Source: Deltaproteobacteria bacterium
GTDB taxonomy: Bacteria > SAR324 > JACQKK01
DNA: 19,591 nt
Direction of reading: 5' to 3'
Assembly: GCA_029858165.1 (NCBI GenBank)
Contig: JAOUFO010000005.1
Location: 1 to 19,591, forward strand
A program made the position numbers and the translations under genes. Below are positions 7,930 through 14,851 of this stretch, in pieces. The notes beneath the pieces are model-generated. The model made no database searches. It saw only the letters and a list, made by a program, of their open reading frames with translations, and was not told where the DNA came from. The number at the start of each line of letters is the position of its first letter. Position 1 is the first letter of the stretch.

Positions 7930-7958
7930 TTTATATCTTCAATTCCTAAAAAATTCAA
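7930..7958 (-). promoter_or_regulatory. Sigma70-type promoter of the small lipoprotein
   Basis: On the minus strand TTGAAT (7958-7953), a 17-base spacer and TATAAA (7935-7930) give a near-consensus promoter, about 100 bases from the start codon. The leader holds TCCGCG (7852-7857) and CGCGGA (7915-7920), which can pair across its length. Confidence 0.65.
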
Positions 7959-7986
7959 CACAATTTCCTCATTCCGGTCCTTCGGG

Positions 7987-8724
7987 TCACAGGGGCGGCA
8001 AAACAACCTCCACCTGCTGATGTAGAATCATTTCAACAGGGGAAACCCGGGCCAGACAAGCCATCACCTCCACCCCTTCCGCTACCGCCCGGCGCAGGGC
8101 CTTTCCATAGACCGGGTCCACACGGTCTGCCGGTAAAAACCGAGAACAATCCTCCCGCTGGATCACAAACAACATCACCGCCCGGTGGCCCAGCCCCGTC
8201 TGGCAGGACAGCTCAGCCAGGTGCTTTGTTCCCCTTTCGGTGACCGCATCCGGAAATAAGGCTGCCCCATCGGCAGCCAGGGTCACGTTTTTCACCTCCA
8301 CATAACAGGGGGGGCGGCCTTCTTTTTCCAACAGAATATCCACCCTGCTCCCTGTCCCATAGGCCACCTCCCGTCGCAACCGGGTGTATCCGGCCAATTC
8401 CGGAAAAACCGGGATTTGGGCCGACGGGCTTTCCCCTCCCCCGGTCAAAATCGCCTCCTGAGCCAAATCATTGGCCCGACCTGTATGAACCCCCACCAGA
8501 GTGTCCCCGGCCCGGACCAATTCCAGGGTGTAAGCCAGCTTGCGCTTGGGGTTGTCACTGAGGGATACCCAAACTTCACTGCCCGGATCGCTACACCCGG
8601 TCATGCTGCCCGTGTTGGGAGTATGGGCGCGGATTTCCCGGCCATCCTTTAAGAGGACATCCGCCAAAAACCGTTTGTACCGGCGAAGCAATACGCCTTG
8701 GATCAAAGGGGTTTCAAACTTCAT
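7987..8724 (-). CDS. sfsA: SfsA family protein (sugar fermentation stimulation protein A)
   Basis: This is a 245-residue protein of the SfsA family, first named in E. coli for an effect on maltose metabolism. The family has an N-terminal OB-like part and a C-terminal PD-(D/E)xK nuclease-like fold. Visible motifs are the family hallmark PNTGSM (36-41), SRVDILLE with Asp129, and YVEVKNVTL with Glu143 and Lys145 (the D...ExK arrangement), followed by FPDAVTERGTKHL (157-169). The true biochemical role is unresolved; nucleic-acid binding or cleavage fits the fold. The ATG (8724) overlaps the 3' end of rsmB by 11 bases, which indicates translational coupling in one transcript. No clear terminator follows. 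Confidence 0.95.
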   Translation of the reverse strand: MKFETPLIQGVLLRRYKRFLADVLLKDGREIRAHTPNTGSMTGCSDPGSEVWVSLSDNPKRKLAYTLELVRAGDTLVGVHTGRANDLAQEAILTGGGESPSAQIPVFPELAGYTRLRREVAYGTGSRVDILLEKEGRPPCYVEVKNVTLAADGAALFPDAVTERGTKHLAELSCQTGLGHRAVMLFVIQREDCSRFLPADRVDPVYGKALRRAVAEGVEVMACLARVSPVEMILHQQVEVVLPPL

Positions 8725-10324
8725 TTTTCTTTATCAACGCTCCGTATAACCCCATCCGGTCCTGGCCGGGAATCATCTGAAAATCCCCCTCTCCGGTAAT
8801 CAACCCGGCAGGGTCCGCTTTCAATCCCGGCGGCGGGGGAACCTCCCGAAAAGAAATCCGGGTGAATTCTTTGTTTTCAGTTAAAAACCGGTTGACCACC
8901 CCCTGGTTTTCCTCGGTTTCCAAAGAGCAGGTCATATACACCATCACCCCCCCCGGTTTTAACACCCTGCCCGCCTCCAAAACCATTTTTTCCTGGAGCA
9001 GGCTGTAACGGGCCAGATCAGCCTCCACCTTGCGCCATTTCAGTTCAGGGTACTTGCGGATCATCCCGGTGCTGGAACAAGGAACATCCAGCAGCACCCC
9101 ATCCAGACAGCCGCTGGATACCGGCAGTCGGGCACCATCCCCCGCCGCCAATGGGGTGTGTGGGACCCCCAACCGGTTCTGATTTACCCAAATATCGGCC
9201 AGCCGTCCCGGATGGAGGTCCATTCCGGTCAGTTCCAACCCGGCTGCGCCCCGGCCCGCCAACAGGGTCAGCTTTCCCCCGGGGGCGGCACACGCATCCA
9301 ACACTTTCCCCTTCAGCAAACCGGCCACCCAGCCCATCAACACCTGAGAAGAGACATCCTGCACATAAAACAACCCGTCCTGAAACGGTCGGGAGGCCAG
9401 CAACCCCAAGGTCTGACCGGAACGCAACGCCCCTTCCAACAGGGGGTGAGGTTCGGTATGGATGGCTTGGCCCTCAAGCTGTCTGGCAAGATTCTCCGGA
9501 GTGACACGGGTGGTTTCCACACGGAGGGTCACCCCCTCATATCGGTTGTTTGCCAGACTGATCCCTTCCGCGGCCTCCCTGCCGAATTGTTTTTCCCAGC
9601 GGGCAATCAGCCAATCAGGGTGAGATGTGCGGATGGCCAGAGAAAATGAGGCCTCCTGAGGCCACCATTTTCCTTCCCCTCCCGTTCCCTCATCCCCCGG
9701 TTTCTCTCTGCCGGGAGAAAAGGGACCGGGCTTCAATTCCCTTTCGGCTTTTCTCAACACTCCGTTCAACCAGCCTTTGGCCCGGCCCGCCCTTAAAAAT
9801 CCGGCGGCCTCCACGGTTTCATTAACGGCAGCATAGGCGGCCACCTTATCCAGAAACCGCAATTGGGCCAACCCAAGCAAAACCAACGCCCTGACGGGCC
9901 GGTCCAGCTCCTGATGCCCCCTGCCGGAAAACAGCCGGGCTATCTCATCCAATAAACGCAGATGTCGGATCGTGGTGCGAACCAGATGGACATACAGGCG
10001 GCGGTCCGCCTCATGGGTGATCCGGGGAGGAGGGTTTTCGGAAAAATCCCCTCCGGCCAAAAAAACCATGAGCGCCTGGGCCGCCGCCACCCTGACCGAT
10101 GGGTTGGCCTCCGCTTTGAAGGGTTCCGGACCAGATTTGCCTGATCTGGGGGGCTTTGCCGCGGATTTTGGGTTGGGGGGGTTGGATGCCCCAGGTCCGG
10201 GTTTGGGGGGATGATCACGGCCCGGAACAGACTCTGGGGAAAGGGACCCCCTTGGTGGGGGAGCCAGGTGTGAGGGAGGGAGTGATTGGCCGGAGGATGG
10301 ATTTTCCCCCTTTTTTTTAGGCAT
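8714..10324 (-). CDS. rsmB: 16S rRNA m5C967 methyltransferase RsmB (RsmB/NOP family)
   Basis: RsmB uses S-adenosylmethionine to methylate cytosine 967 of 16S rRNA. The 536-residue protein has a NusB-like helical RNA-binding domain (about 75-195) and a C-terminal Rossmann methyltransferase. The SAM motif is DACAAPGGK (343-351). Motif IV is DVPCSSTG with Cys416, and motif VI is MTCSLETEEN with the catalytic Cys466. Two features are unusual: a Pro/Ser/Gly-rich, apparently disordered first ~72 residues, and a Gly/Glu-rich insert at about 198-222 between the two domains. The start at ATG 10324 has no Shine-Dalgarno match, so a downstream non-ATG start near the NusB domain is possible. It lies 52 bases after the upstream gene and overlaps sfsA, consistent with an operon. 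Confidence 0.93.
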   Translation of the reverse strand: MPKKKGENPSSGQSLPPSHLAPPPRGSLSPESVPGRDHPPKPGPGASNPPNPKSAAKPPRSGKSGPEPFKAEANPSVRVAAAQALMVFLAGGDFSENPPPRITHEADRRLYVHLVRTTIRHLRLLDEIARLFSGRGHQELDRPVRALVLLGLAQLRFLDKVAAYAAVNETVEAAGFLRAGRAKGWLNGVLRKAERELKPGPFSPGREKPGDEGTGGEGKWWPQEASFSLAIRTSHPDWLIARWEKQFGREAAEGISLANNRYEGVTLRVETTRVTPENLARQLEGQAIHTEPHPLLEGALRSGQTLGLLASRPFQDGLFYVQDVSSQVLMGWVAGLLKGKVLDACAAPGGKLTLLAGRGAAGLELTGMDLHPGRLADIWVNQNRLGVPHTPLAAGDGARLPVSSGCLDGVLLDVPCSSTGMIRKYPELKWRKVEADLARYSLLQEKMVLEAGRVLKPGGVMVYMTCSLETEENQGVVNRFLTENKEFTRISFREVPPPPGLKADPAGLITGEGDFQMIPGQDRMGLYGALIKKNEV

Positions 10325-10376
10325 GCTTGTTTGTCAGGCGTGGGCTGATGGATCGGCCAAGCGAATGGCCGTAAGA

Positions 10377-11351
10377 CTACTGAGAGGTGGAAAACAAAAG
10401 TTTGCGGCTGTCCATGGTGGTATCGGAGCCAAATTCCCAAGCCCGCACATACAAAAGAGTGGGCGGCTTTTTTACACGGGTAATAATTTTTACCGGTTGT
10501 TCAAATTTCTTTGTTTCCTTGGGGGCCAGCACAACCACCCGGTCGCCTCCCCCGGCTTCCAGAATGCCCCAAAACACATCCAACGCAATCCTTATAGCCA
10601 GTCTTCGGGAGGTGGGGTTTTTCAATTCAGTGATCACGGTCCCTTCCACCTTTTTGCGCTTGGGGACCATTTCAACCATTCCCATGATTTCCTGGCCGTG
10701 CTTGCGCCAATCTCTGGGGGAAAGGGTCTTTCTCAGTTGGGCATCTATCTCCCCAGCAGATGCAAAGTAATTTTCCCGCAAAAACCATATCCGGTTGATG
10801 GTGCCGGTGGAAATATCCAAATTTTGCAGAATATCAAATGCCTGGCTGGATACAGTAAATTTTCCCTCCTTGTCCTCCTCATAAGGGACGGAGCCTTTCT
10901 GGATGGCAAAGGAAACTTTTTGAATCATGCCCTTTATATCATTGGTTTTTCCCTTTTTTTCCCCTGAAATGGCATGCATGACCGCCACCGACTGGGAATA
11001 GCCCTGATTATCCCCCTCCCTCAACCTTTCGGACCATAAAAAAGGCAAATCATCCAACACGCCAAACCGGGCCATAAACAAAATCAACGGCTTCCGCTGG
11101 GCGGGTTTGGCCTCCCGCAAACCCTGATACAAGGCCAGCCTTGCACTTTTTGGCGCCGCCCGCATTTTATCCAGGGTCACCAGCCGGTCCTCAACATCGT
11201 TGCCCATCAAAGCAGAGGCCCATTTCCTGGCAGAACCATCGGAATCCCCGGTGGAAGGCTCCTGCCCCCAAACCATGGAGAAGTTAAACAAAATCAATAC
11301 CAAAAGGGTTATCCATCCTGATCTAACCAAAATGCTGTTCATCCATCCCAT
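10377..11351 (-). CDS. Secreted protein of unknown function, helical N-terminal part and beta-rich C-terminal part
   Basis: I do not recognise this protein of about 324 residues. It begins with a signal peptide: hydrophobic segment at about 12-27, with a likely cleavage site near VWGQ. Residues 45-200 are rich in charged helices (HEAT-like in feel, but without a clear repeat). The C-terminal ~100 residues have alternating beta-strand patterns with VVVLAPKETKKF and TLLYVRAWEFG, resembling an Ig-like beta-sandwich. The frame is open to GTG 11363. ATG 11351 is chosen because AGGTG lies about nine bases upstream; ATG 11342 would also leave an intact signal peptide. It is the first gene of the apparent operon with rsmB and sfsA. 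The mobile element at 11398-11540 ends 46 bases upstream, so its promoter region has been disturbed. Confidence 0.75.
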   Translation of the reverse strand: MGWMNSILVRSGWITLLVLILFNFSMVWGQEPSTGDSDGSARKWASALMGNDVEDRLVTLDKMRAAPKSARLALYQGLREAKPAQRKPLILFMARFGVLDDLPFLWSERLREGDNQGYSQSVAVMHAISGEKKGKTNDIKGMIQKVSFAIQKGSVPYEEDKEGKFTVSSQAFDILQNLDISTGTINRIWFLRENYFASAGEIDAQLRKTLSPRDWRKHGQEIMGMVEMVPKRKKVEGTVITELKNPTSRRLAIRIALDVFWGILEAGGGDRVVVLAPKETKKFEQPVKIITRVKKPPTLLYVRAWEFGSDTTMDSRKLLFSTSQ

Positions 11352-11397
11352 GGGTGTGTTCACCTGTCCGGCAAGATTAAAGATTGATTCAGAGGTT

Positions 11398-11540
11398 GAG
11401 ACCTCTGCACAACTCGTTTTTTCCCATCCCCCTGCCCCCTTCCCAATGGTAAGGGGGTTGAACTGATTGGGGGCCTGCGGCCCCCAAACCCCCGCTTTTT
11501 TATCAAAACAGGAGATTATCAGTAGTTATGCAGAGGTCTC
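11398..11540 (+). mobile_element. MITE-like element, copy 1 (143 bp)
   Basis: The ends GAGACCTCTGCACAACT (11398-11414) and the complement of GAGACCTCTGCATAACT (11524-11540) form 17-bp terminal inverted repeats with one mismatch. The insertion is flanked by direct repeats AGGTT (11393-11397 and 11541-11545). Inside are a CCCCCTT/AAGGGGG hairpin and a GGGGGCC-TGC-GGCCCCC hairpin (around 11469-11485). It has no coding capacity, so it would depend on a transposase in trans. It matches copy 2 (inverted) and one half of copy 3. The parent insertion sequence was not identified. Confidence 0.88.
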
Positions 11541-11663
11541 AGGTTGAGATTCAGGCAGATTCAACTACAAATGCTGCCGGGGAATTTCCGGGCCTATGGT
11601 CCGGGCCCATGACCGCCCCACTCAAAACCTTGGATGGGTTGACTGAAATCCCGGCAAAACCCC

Positions 11664-11691
11664 TTGACCTTTCCAATTAATTGGGTAATAA
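11664..11691 (+). promoter_or_regulatory. Promoter of rplM-rpsI with palindromic spacer
   Basis: TTGACC (11664-11669), a 16-base spacer and TAATAA (11686-11691) make a good sigma70 promoter. The spacer contains the perfect 12-bp palindrome CCAATTAATTGG (11673-11684), a possible operator. It would start transcription about 280 bases upstream of rplM. Confidence 0.6.
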
Positions 11692-11980
11692 ATTATTGTT
11701 CATGTTTATTACGGGTTTTACCATACCCCGCAAGCAAACAACAACAAGTCATCCTAAAGCAGGCCTCCAACCTGAATATTTTACCAAACCGGAAATTTTC
11801 ATTTCCCGATAGTGACAACCATCCGGGAATATGGGATTCTTGTTAGGGCTTTTGGTTTTGCAAAAGTCAGATGGTTCGTTCCTTGGGGTTTTGAAAAAAG
11901 CCCGGTCATTCGTTCCTTGGAGGGTCTGTCAAGACCGTTCAAACACAGGGGCCACACCCCCGCACCCTTATTGAAACAAT
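11692..11980 (+). promoter_or_regulatory. Long 5' leader of rplM, candidate ribosomal-protein control region
   Basis: There is no convincing gene in these ~290 bases. The 12-mer TTCGTTCCTTGG occurs twice (11875-11886 and 11909-11920). Around it are a CTTTTG/CAAAAG hairpin (about 11849-11866), a GGGTTTT/AAAAGCCC-like stem between the repeats, and GGTCT/AGACC (11923-11927 and 11932-11936). Ribosomal-protein operons are often autoregulated through structured leaders, and L13 leaders are known in Firmicutes. No match to that class can be claimed here. The rplM start itself has no clear Shine-Dalgarno sequence. Confidence 0.45.
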
Positions 11981-12448
11981 ATGAAAACGGTTTCCATTAG
12001 AAAAGAAGAATTGCTCCCCGGCGGAAAATACCCCCCCCAATGGCTTTTGGTGGATGCGGAAGGCCAGACTCTGGGACGGTTGGCCTCACAGGTGGCAACC
12101 CTGTTAAGGGGAAAACACAAACCTCACTTTACTCCCCACCTGAGTACCGGGGATTTTGTGGTGGTGGTCAACGCGGCCAAGGTAAAACTGACCGGCAACA
12201 AACTGAAGGATAAATTCTATTACCGCCATACCGGGTTTCCGGGAGGGGTAAAGGCCACCAATGCCGAAAAACTGTTGCAGGATAAACCCACCGAGTTGTT
12301 CCGGCAGGCGGTCAAGCGGATGCTTCCCAAAAACATTTTGAACCGGGAAATCCTCCACACCAAACTTAAAATTTATGAGGGGATGGATCATCCCCATCAG
12401 GCCCAGCAACCCCAGGCCGCCCACCTGTCTAAAAACGGGTCCCGATAG
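11981..12448 (+). CDS. rplM: 50S ribosomal protein L13
   Basis: L13 is an early-assembling large-subunit protein. The 155 residues include the family core LVDAEGQTLGRLAS (22-35), LLRGKHKPHFTPH, GDFVVVVNAAKVKLTGNK, YYRHTGFPGG and VKRMLPKN, then a C-terminal stretch IYEGMDHPHQAQQP. It is slightly longer than typical L13 (about 142 residues) because of a few extra N-terminal residues around LLPGGKYPP and a short tail (QAAHLSKNGSR). The ATG at 11981 has no obvious ribosome-binding site but gives the usual MKT start. It precedes rpsI by 120 bases, the universal L13-S9 gene pair. The call is certain. Confidence 0.98.
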   Translation: MKTVSIRKEELLPGGKYPPQWLLVDAEGQTLGRLASQVATLLRGKHKPHFTPHLSTGDFVVVVNAAKVKLTGNKLKDKFYYRHTGFPGGVKATNAEKLLQDKPTELFRQAVKRMLPKNILNREILHTKLKIYEGMDHPHQAQQPQAAHLSKNGSR

Positions 12449-12459
12449 ACCGAGGGCTG

Positions 12460-12509
12460 GCTCCTCAATTTTTTCCCCCTTTTTCAAAAGGGGGCCCGGC
12501 GGGTGGAGC
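12460..12509. repeat. REP-like hairpin between rplM and rpsI
   Basis: CCCCC-TTTT (12475-12483) pairs with AAAA-GGGGG (12486-12494) to give a 9-bp stem with a very small loop. Outer arms GCTCC (12460-12464) and GGAGC (12505-12509) extend the symmetry. Such C/T-A/G hairpins are a common intergenic repeat type. Here it sits inside a co-transcribed ribosomal-protein pair and could attenuate or process the transcript. Confidence 0.5.
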
Positions 12510-12568
12510 AAATAATTTTTTTTATTGTTCCCAATTTTAAGACCACACAACCCATCAAACAGGCTCTC

Positions 12569-12964
12569 ATGGCATTGGCGCAATACTACGGAACCGGCCG
12601 CCGCAAAAGGTCGGTCGCCCGTGTTTACCTTCGCCCCGGCAAAGGAAACATCCAAATCAACAAAAAATCCCTGGAAGACTATTTCGGGGACCAGGCACAA
12701 CATTATCTGGTGCGTCAGCCCCTGGATGCCACCAACACCCTTTCCCACTACGATATGTACGTCACCGTAACCGGCGGCGGCATTACGGGCCAGGCCGGAG
12801 CCATCCGCCACGGAGTTTCCCGTGCGTTGTTGGAAGTCAATGCCGAGGAGTTCCGCCCTTTGCTGAAAAAAGCCGGATTCCTTACCCGGGATGCCCGTGA
12901 AGTGGAACGGAAAAAATACGGCCAACCCGGCGCCCGCAAGCGGTTCCAGTACTCCAAACGTTAA
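12569..12964 (+). CDS. rpsI: 30S ribosomal protein S9
   Basis: S9 is a small-subunit head protein whose C-terminal tail reaches the P-site tRNA. From ATG 12569 it is 131 residues, the normal length. It contains YYGTGRRKRSVARV at 6-19, PGKGNIQINKK, VTGGGITGQAGAIRHGVSRAL, LTRDAREVERKKYGQPGARK and the invariant terminal FQYSKR. The frame stays open 22 codons upstream, but that part is not S9-like, so ATG 12569 is chosen; its ribosome-binding site is weak (CAGG). It follows rplM in one transcript. Its TAA overlaps the nnr stop codon on the other strand. Confidence 0.98.
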   Translation: MALAQYYGTGRRKRSVARVYLRPGKGNIQINKKSLEDYFGDQAQHYLVRQPLDATNTLSHYDMYVTVTGGGITGQAGAIRHGVSRALLEVNAEEFRPLLKKAGFLTRDAREVERKKYGQPGARKRFQYSKR

Positions 12965-14550
12965 ACCGCACCCAGTTGCTTCAAGGCAGTGTTGATCCCC
13001 CCCAGCAAATCACGGGCGCTAAAAAAAGCGTCCGTGATTTCTTGTTTTTGGCAGTCTCTGGACATCCCGTGCAGATGGACCCCCGCCAAAGCGGCGTCCA
13101 AGGGGTCCACACCCTGGGCCAGAAGCCCCCCGATCACCCCGGTCAAAACATCCCCCGTGCCGGCTGTGGCCAGCCCGGAATCCCCGGTGGTGTTGATAAA
13201 TCCCCCCCCATGGGGAGAAGCCACAACGGTACCCGCCCCTTTCAACACCAAAACCACCCCCCATTCTTTTGCCAGTTTACAGGCCACCCTGGCCCGGTTT
13301 TGCTGGATCAGTTCCACATCCAACCCGGTCAGGGCGGCCAACTCTCCCGGATGGGGAGTGAGAATGGTTGGATATTTCCGTTTTTTCAACAGGTTGGGGT
13401 CCAACTGATACAATCCGTCCGCATCTAGGACCAAAGCCATTTTCAGCCCCTGAACCATCCGGGAGGTAAACTCCACGGTGGCTTTTTGACGGCCCAGCCC
13501 GCAGCCAAGAACCGCCGCGGTTCGGTTGGATGTCATATCCAAAAGGGGTTTCACCTGTTGCGGTTCAAAAAAATCCATCTCCACCCCGGGGGTGGAAAAA
13601 GTCATCAATTCGGGAGCCTGCTCTAAAAAGCGGTCTCTCAACCCCAAAGGAACCGCCGCCGTCACCAGACCGGCCCCCGCCTTTAATCCCGCATAAGCCG
13701 CCAACCAGGCCGCCCCTCCCATCCCGGCAGAGCCGCAGACCGTCAGCAAATGGCCAAAACTCCCTTTATGGGCGGCCGCCCCCCGGCTGGGGAGAACCTC
13801 CCTGACGAACTCCGGGGTGATGCGCCACAGAGAGGGGGCGTTTTTATCCCAATGAAGCGGGATGGAGATATCAGCAATGTGAACCTCACCGGCATATCCG
13901 GCTCCAGGGTGCTGGTAACAGCCCGGCTTGGCCAGTTGCAGACATATCGTGTGGGTGCAGCGCACTGCCGCACCCCATACCTTGCCCGTATCCGCGTCAA
14001 CCCCCGATGGAATATCCACCGCCACCTTCACCCCGGCGGGAGAGCGGTTGACGGCCTCCGCCAGTCTGGCCCACACCCCATCCAGGTTTCGGGCCAGCCC
14101 TGTGCCAAACAAGGCGTCCACCACCCCGTGGGCCTGCCCCAGAACACTTTCCACCTCCTGCCAGTTGTTTCGGCAGTCCAGGGTGGGCCCAAACCGGCTC
14201 CAAACCTCCATGTTGGCCAGACTATCTTTGCCTTTGGGCACCCCGGCCACCACCACACTCACATCCATGCCCCGGTTTTTCAACAACCGGGCCACGGCAA
14301 AGCCATCCCCCCCATTGTTCCCCACCCCGCAACACACCACCACTTTTGCCTCTGAACCGGCTTGAGGCAGCCAGGATTCCACCCCATGGGCCACAGCACC
14401 GGCCGCGTTTTCCATCAACAGCCTGGCTGGAATTCCCATGGTTTTGATTGCGTGACGGTCCATCCGCCGCATTTCATCCACAGTGGCCAGCAACTCCATC
14501 CTGGATAGATGCGAAAGTCGCGCAGATAGCGGTAAGGGAGGATTCGGCAT
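12961..14550 (-). CDS. nnr: Bifunctional NAD(P)H-hydrate repair enzyme (epimerase + ADP-dependent dehydratase)
   Basis: Nnr repairs hydrated NADH and NADPH. The N-terminal YjeF_N domain epimerises the hydrates, and the C-terminal ribokinase-like domain dehydrates them using ADP. The 529-residue protein has both. The epimerase half (about 18-240) has GVGNNGGDGFAVARLL (75-90) and AVDIPSGVDADTG (177-189). The dehydratase half (about 250-525) has HKGSFGHLL (261-269), LDADGLYQL, TPHPGELAAL (398-407) and AGTGDVLTG with GTGD at 464-467. ATG 14550 is used because AGAGGGG lies just upstream; ATG 14499 (MELLATVDEM) gives the more usual N-terminus. The SD lies in a small CCCC/GGGG hairpin (14556-14571). 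It ends tail to tail with rpsI, sharing TTAA. E. coli Nnr has similar length. The call is secure. Confidence 0.95.
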   Translation of the reverse strand: MPNPPLPLSARLSHLSRMELLATVDEMRRMDRHAIKTMGIPARLLMENAAGAVAHGVESWLPQAGSEAKVVVCCGVGNNGGDGFAVARLLKNRGMDVSVVVAGVPKGKDSLANMEVWSRFGPTLDCRNNWQEVESVLGQAHGVVDALFGTGLARNLDGVWARLAEAVNRSPAGVKVAVDIPSGVDADTGKVWGAAVRCTHTICLQLAKPGCYQHPGAGYAGEVHIADISIPLHWDKNAPSLWRITPEFVREVLPSRGAAAHKGSFGHLLTVCGSAGMGGAAWLAAYAGLKAGAGLVTAAVPLGLRDRFLEQAPELMTFSTPGVEMDFFEPQQVKPLLDMTSNRTAAVLGCGLGRQKATVEFTSRMVQGLKMALVLDADGLYQLDPNLLKKRKYPTILTPHPGELAALTGLDVELIQQNRARVACKLAKEWGVVLVLKGAGTVVASPHGGGFINTTGDSGLATAGTGDVLTGVIGGLLAQGVDPLDAALAGVHLHGMSRDCQKQEITDAFFSARDLLGGINTALKQLGAV

Positions 14551-14682
14551 GGAAGCCCCTCTTCAGTGGGGAACGTGGAACCAACAGACAGGGTTTTTTA
14601 GGCCTAAGCTTAAGCTGAAAAGAGGCGGAAGAACAGGGGGAAAACATGAAAACCGGTTGACCGGTCCGGGGAGGAATAAAAT

Positions 14683-14824
14683 GAGACCTCTGCATAACTG
14701 CCAAAAGATCCCGTTTTGATAAAAACGCGGGTGATTGGGGGCCGCAGGCCCCCAATCATATCAACCCCCTTCCCTTTGGGAAGGGGGCAGGGGGATGGGA
14801 AAAAACGAGTTGTGCAGAGGCCTC
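14683..14824 (-). mobile_element. MITE-like element, copy 2 (142 bp, inverted)
   Basis: This is the same element as copy 1 in the opposite orientation. Its ends are GAGACCTCTGCATAACT (14683-14699) and the complement of GAGGCCTCTGCACAACT (14808-14824). It is flanked by direct repeats AAAAT (14678-14682 and 14825-14829). The internal hairpin CCCTTTGGGAA plus flanking C and G runs (about 14765-14787) is a perfect stem of ten pairs, better preserved than in copy 1. The second hairpin is GGGGGCC-GCA-GGCCCCC (about 14737-14753). It lies between nnr and the upstream secreted-protein gene, which points the same way. Confidence 0.88.
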
Positions 14825-14851
14825 AAAATCAGACAAACCGTCCAGGTGGGA

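Noticed and set aside
11393..14829. A composite transposon formed by MITE copies 1 and 2 carrying rplM-rpsI-nnr
   Set aside because: Each copy has its own distinct 5-bp target duplication (AGGTT, AAAAT), which shows separate insertions, and the enclosed genes are core housekeeping genes.
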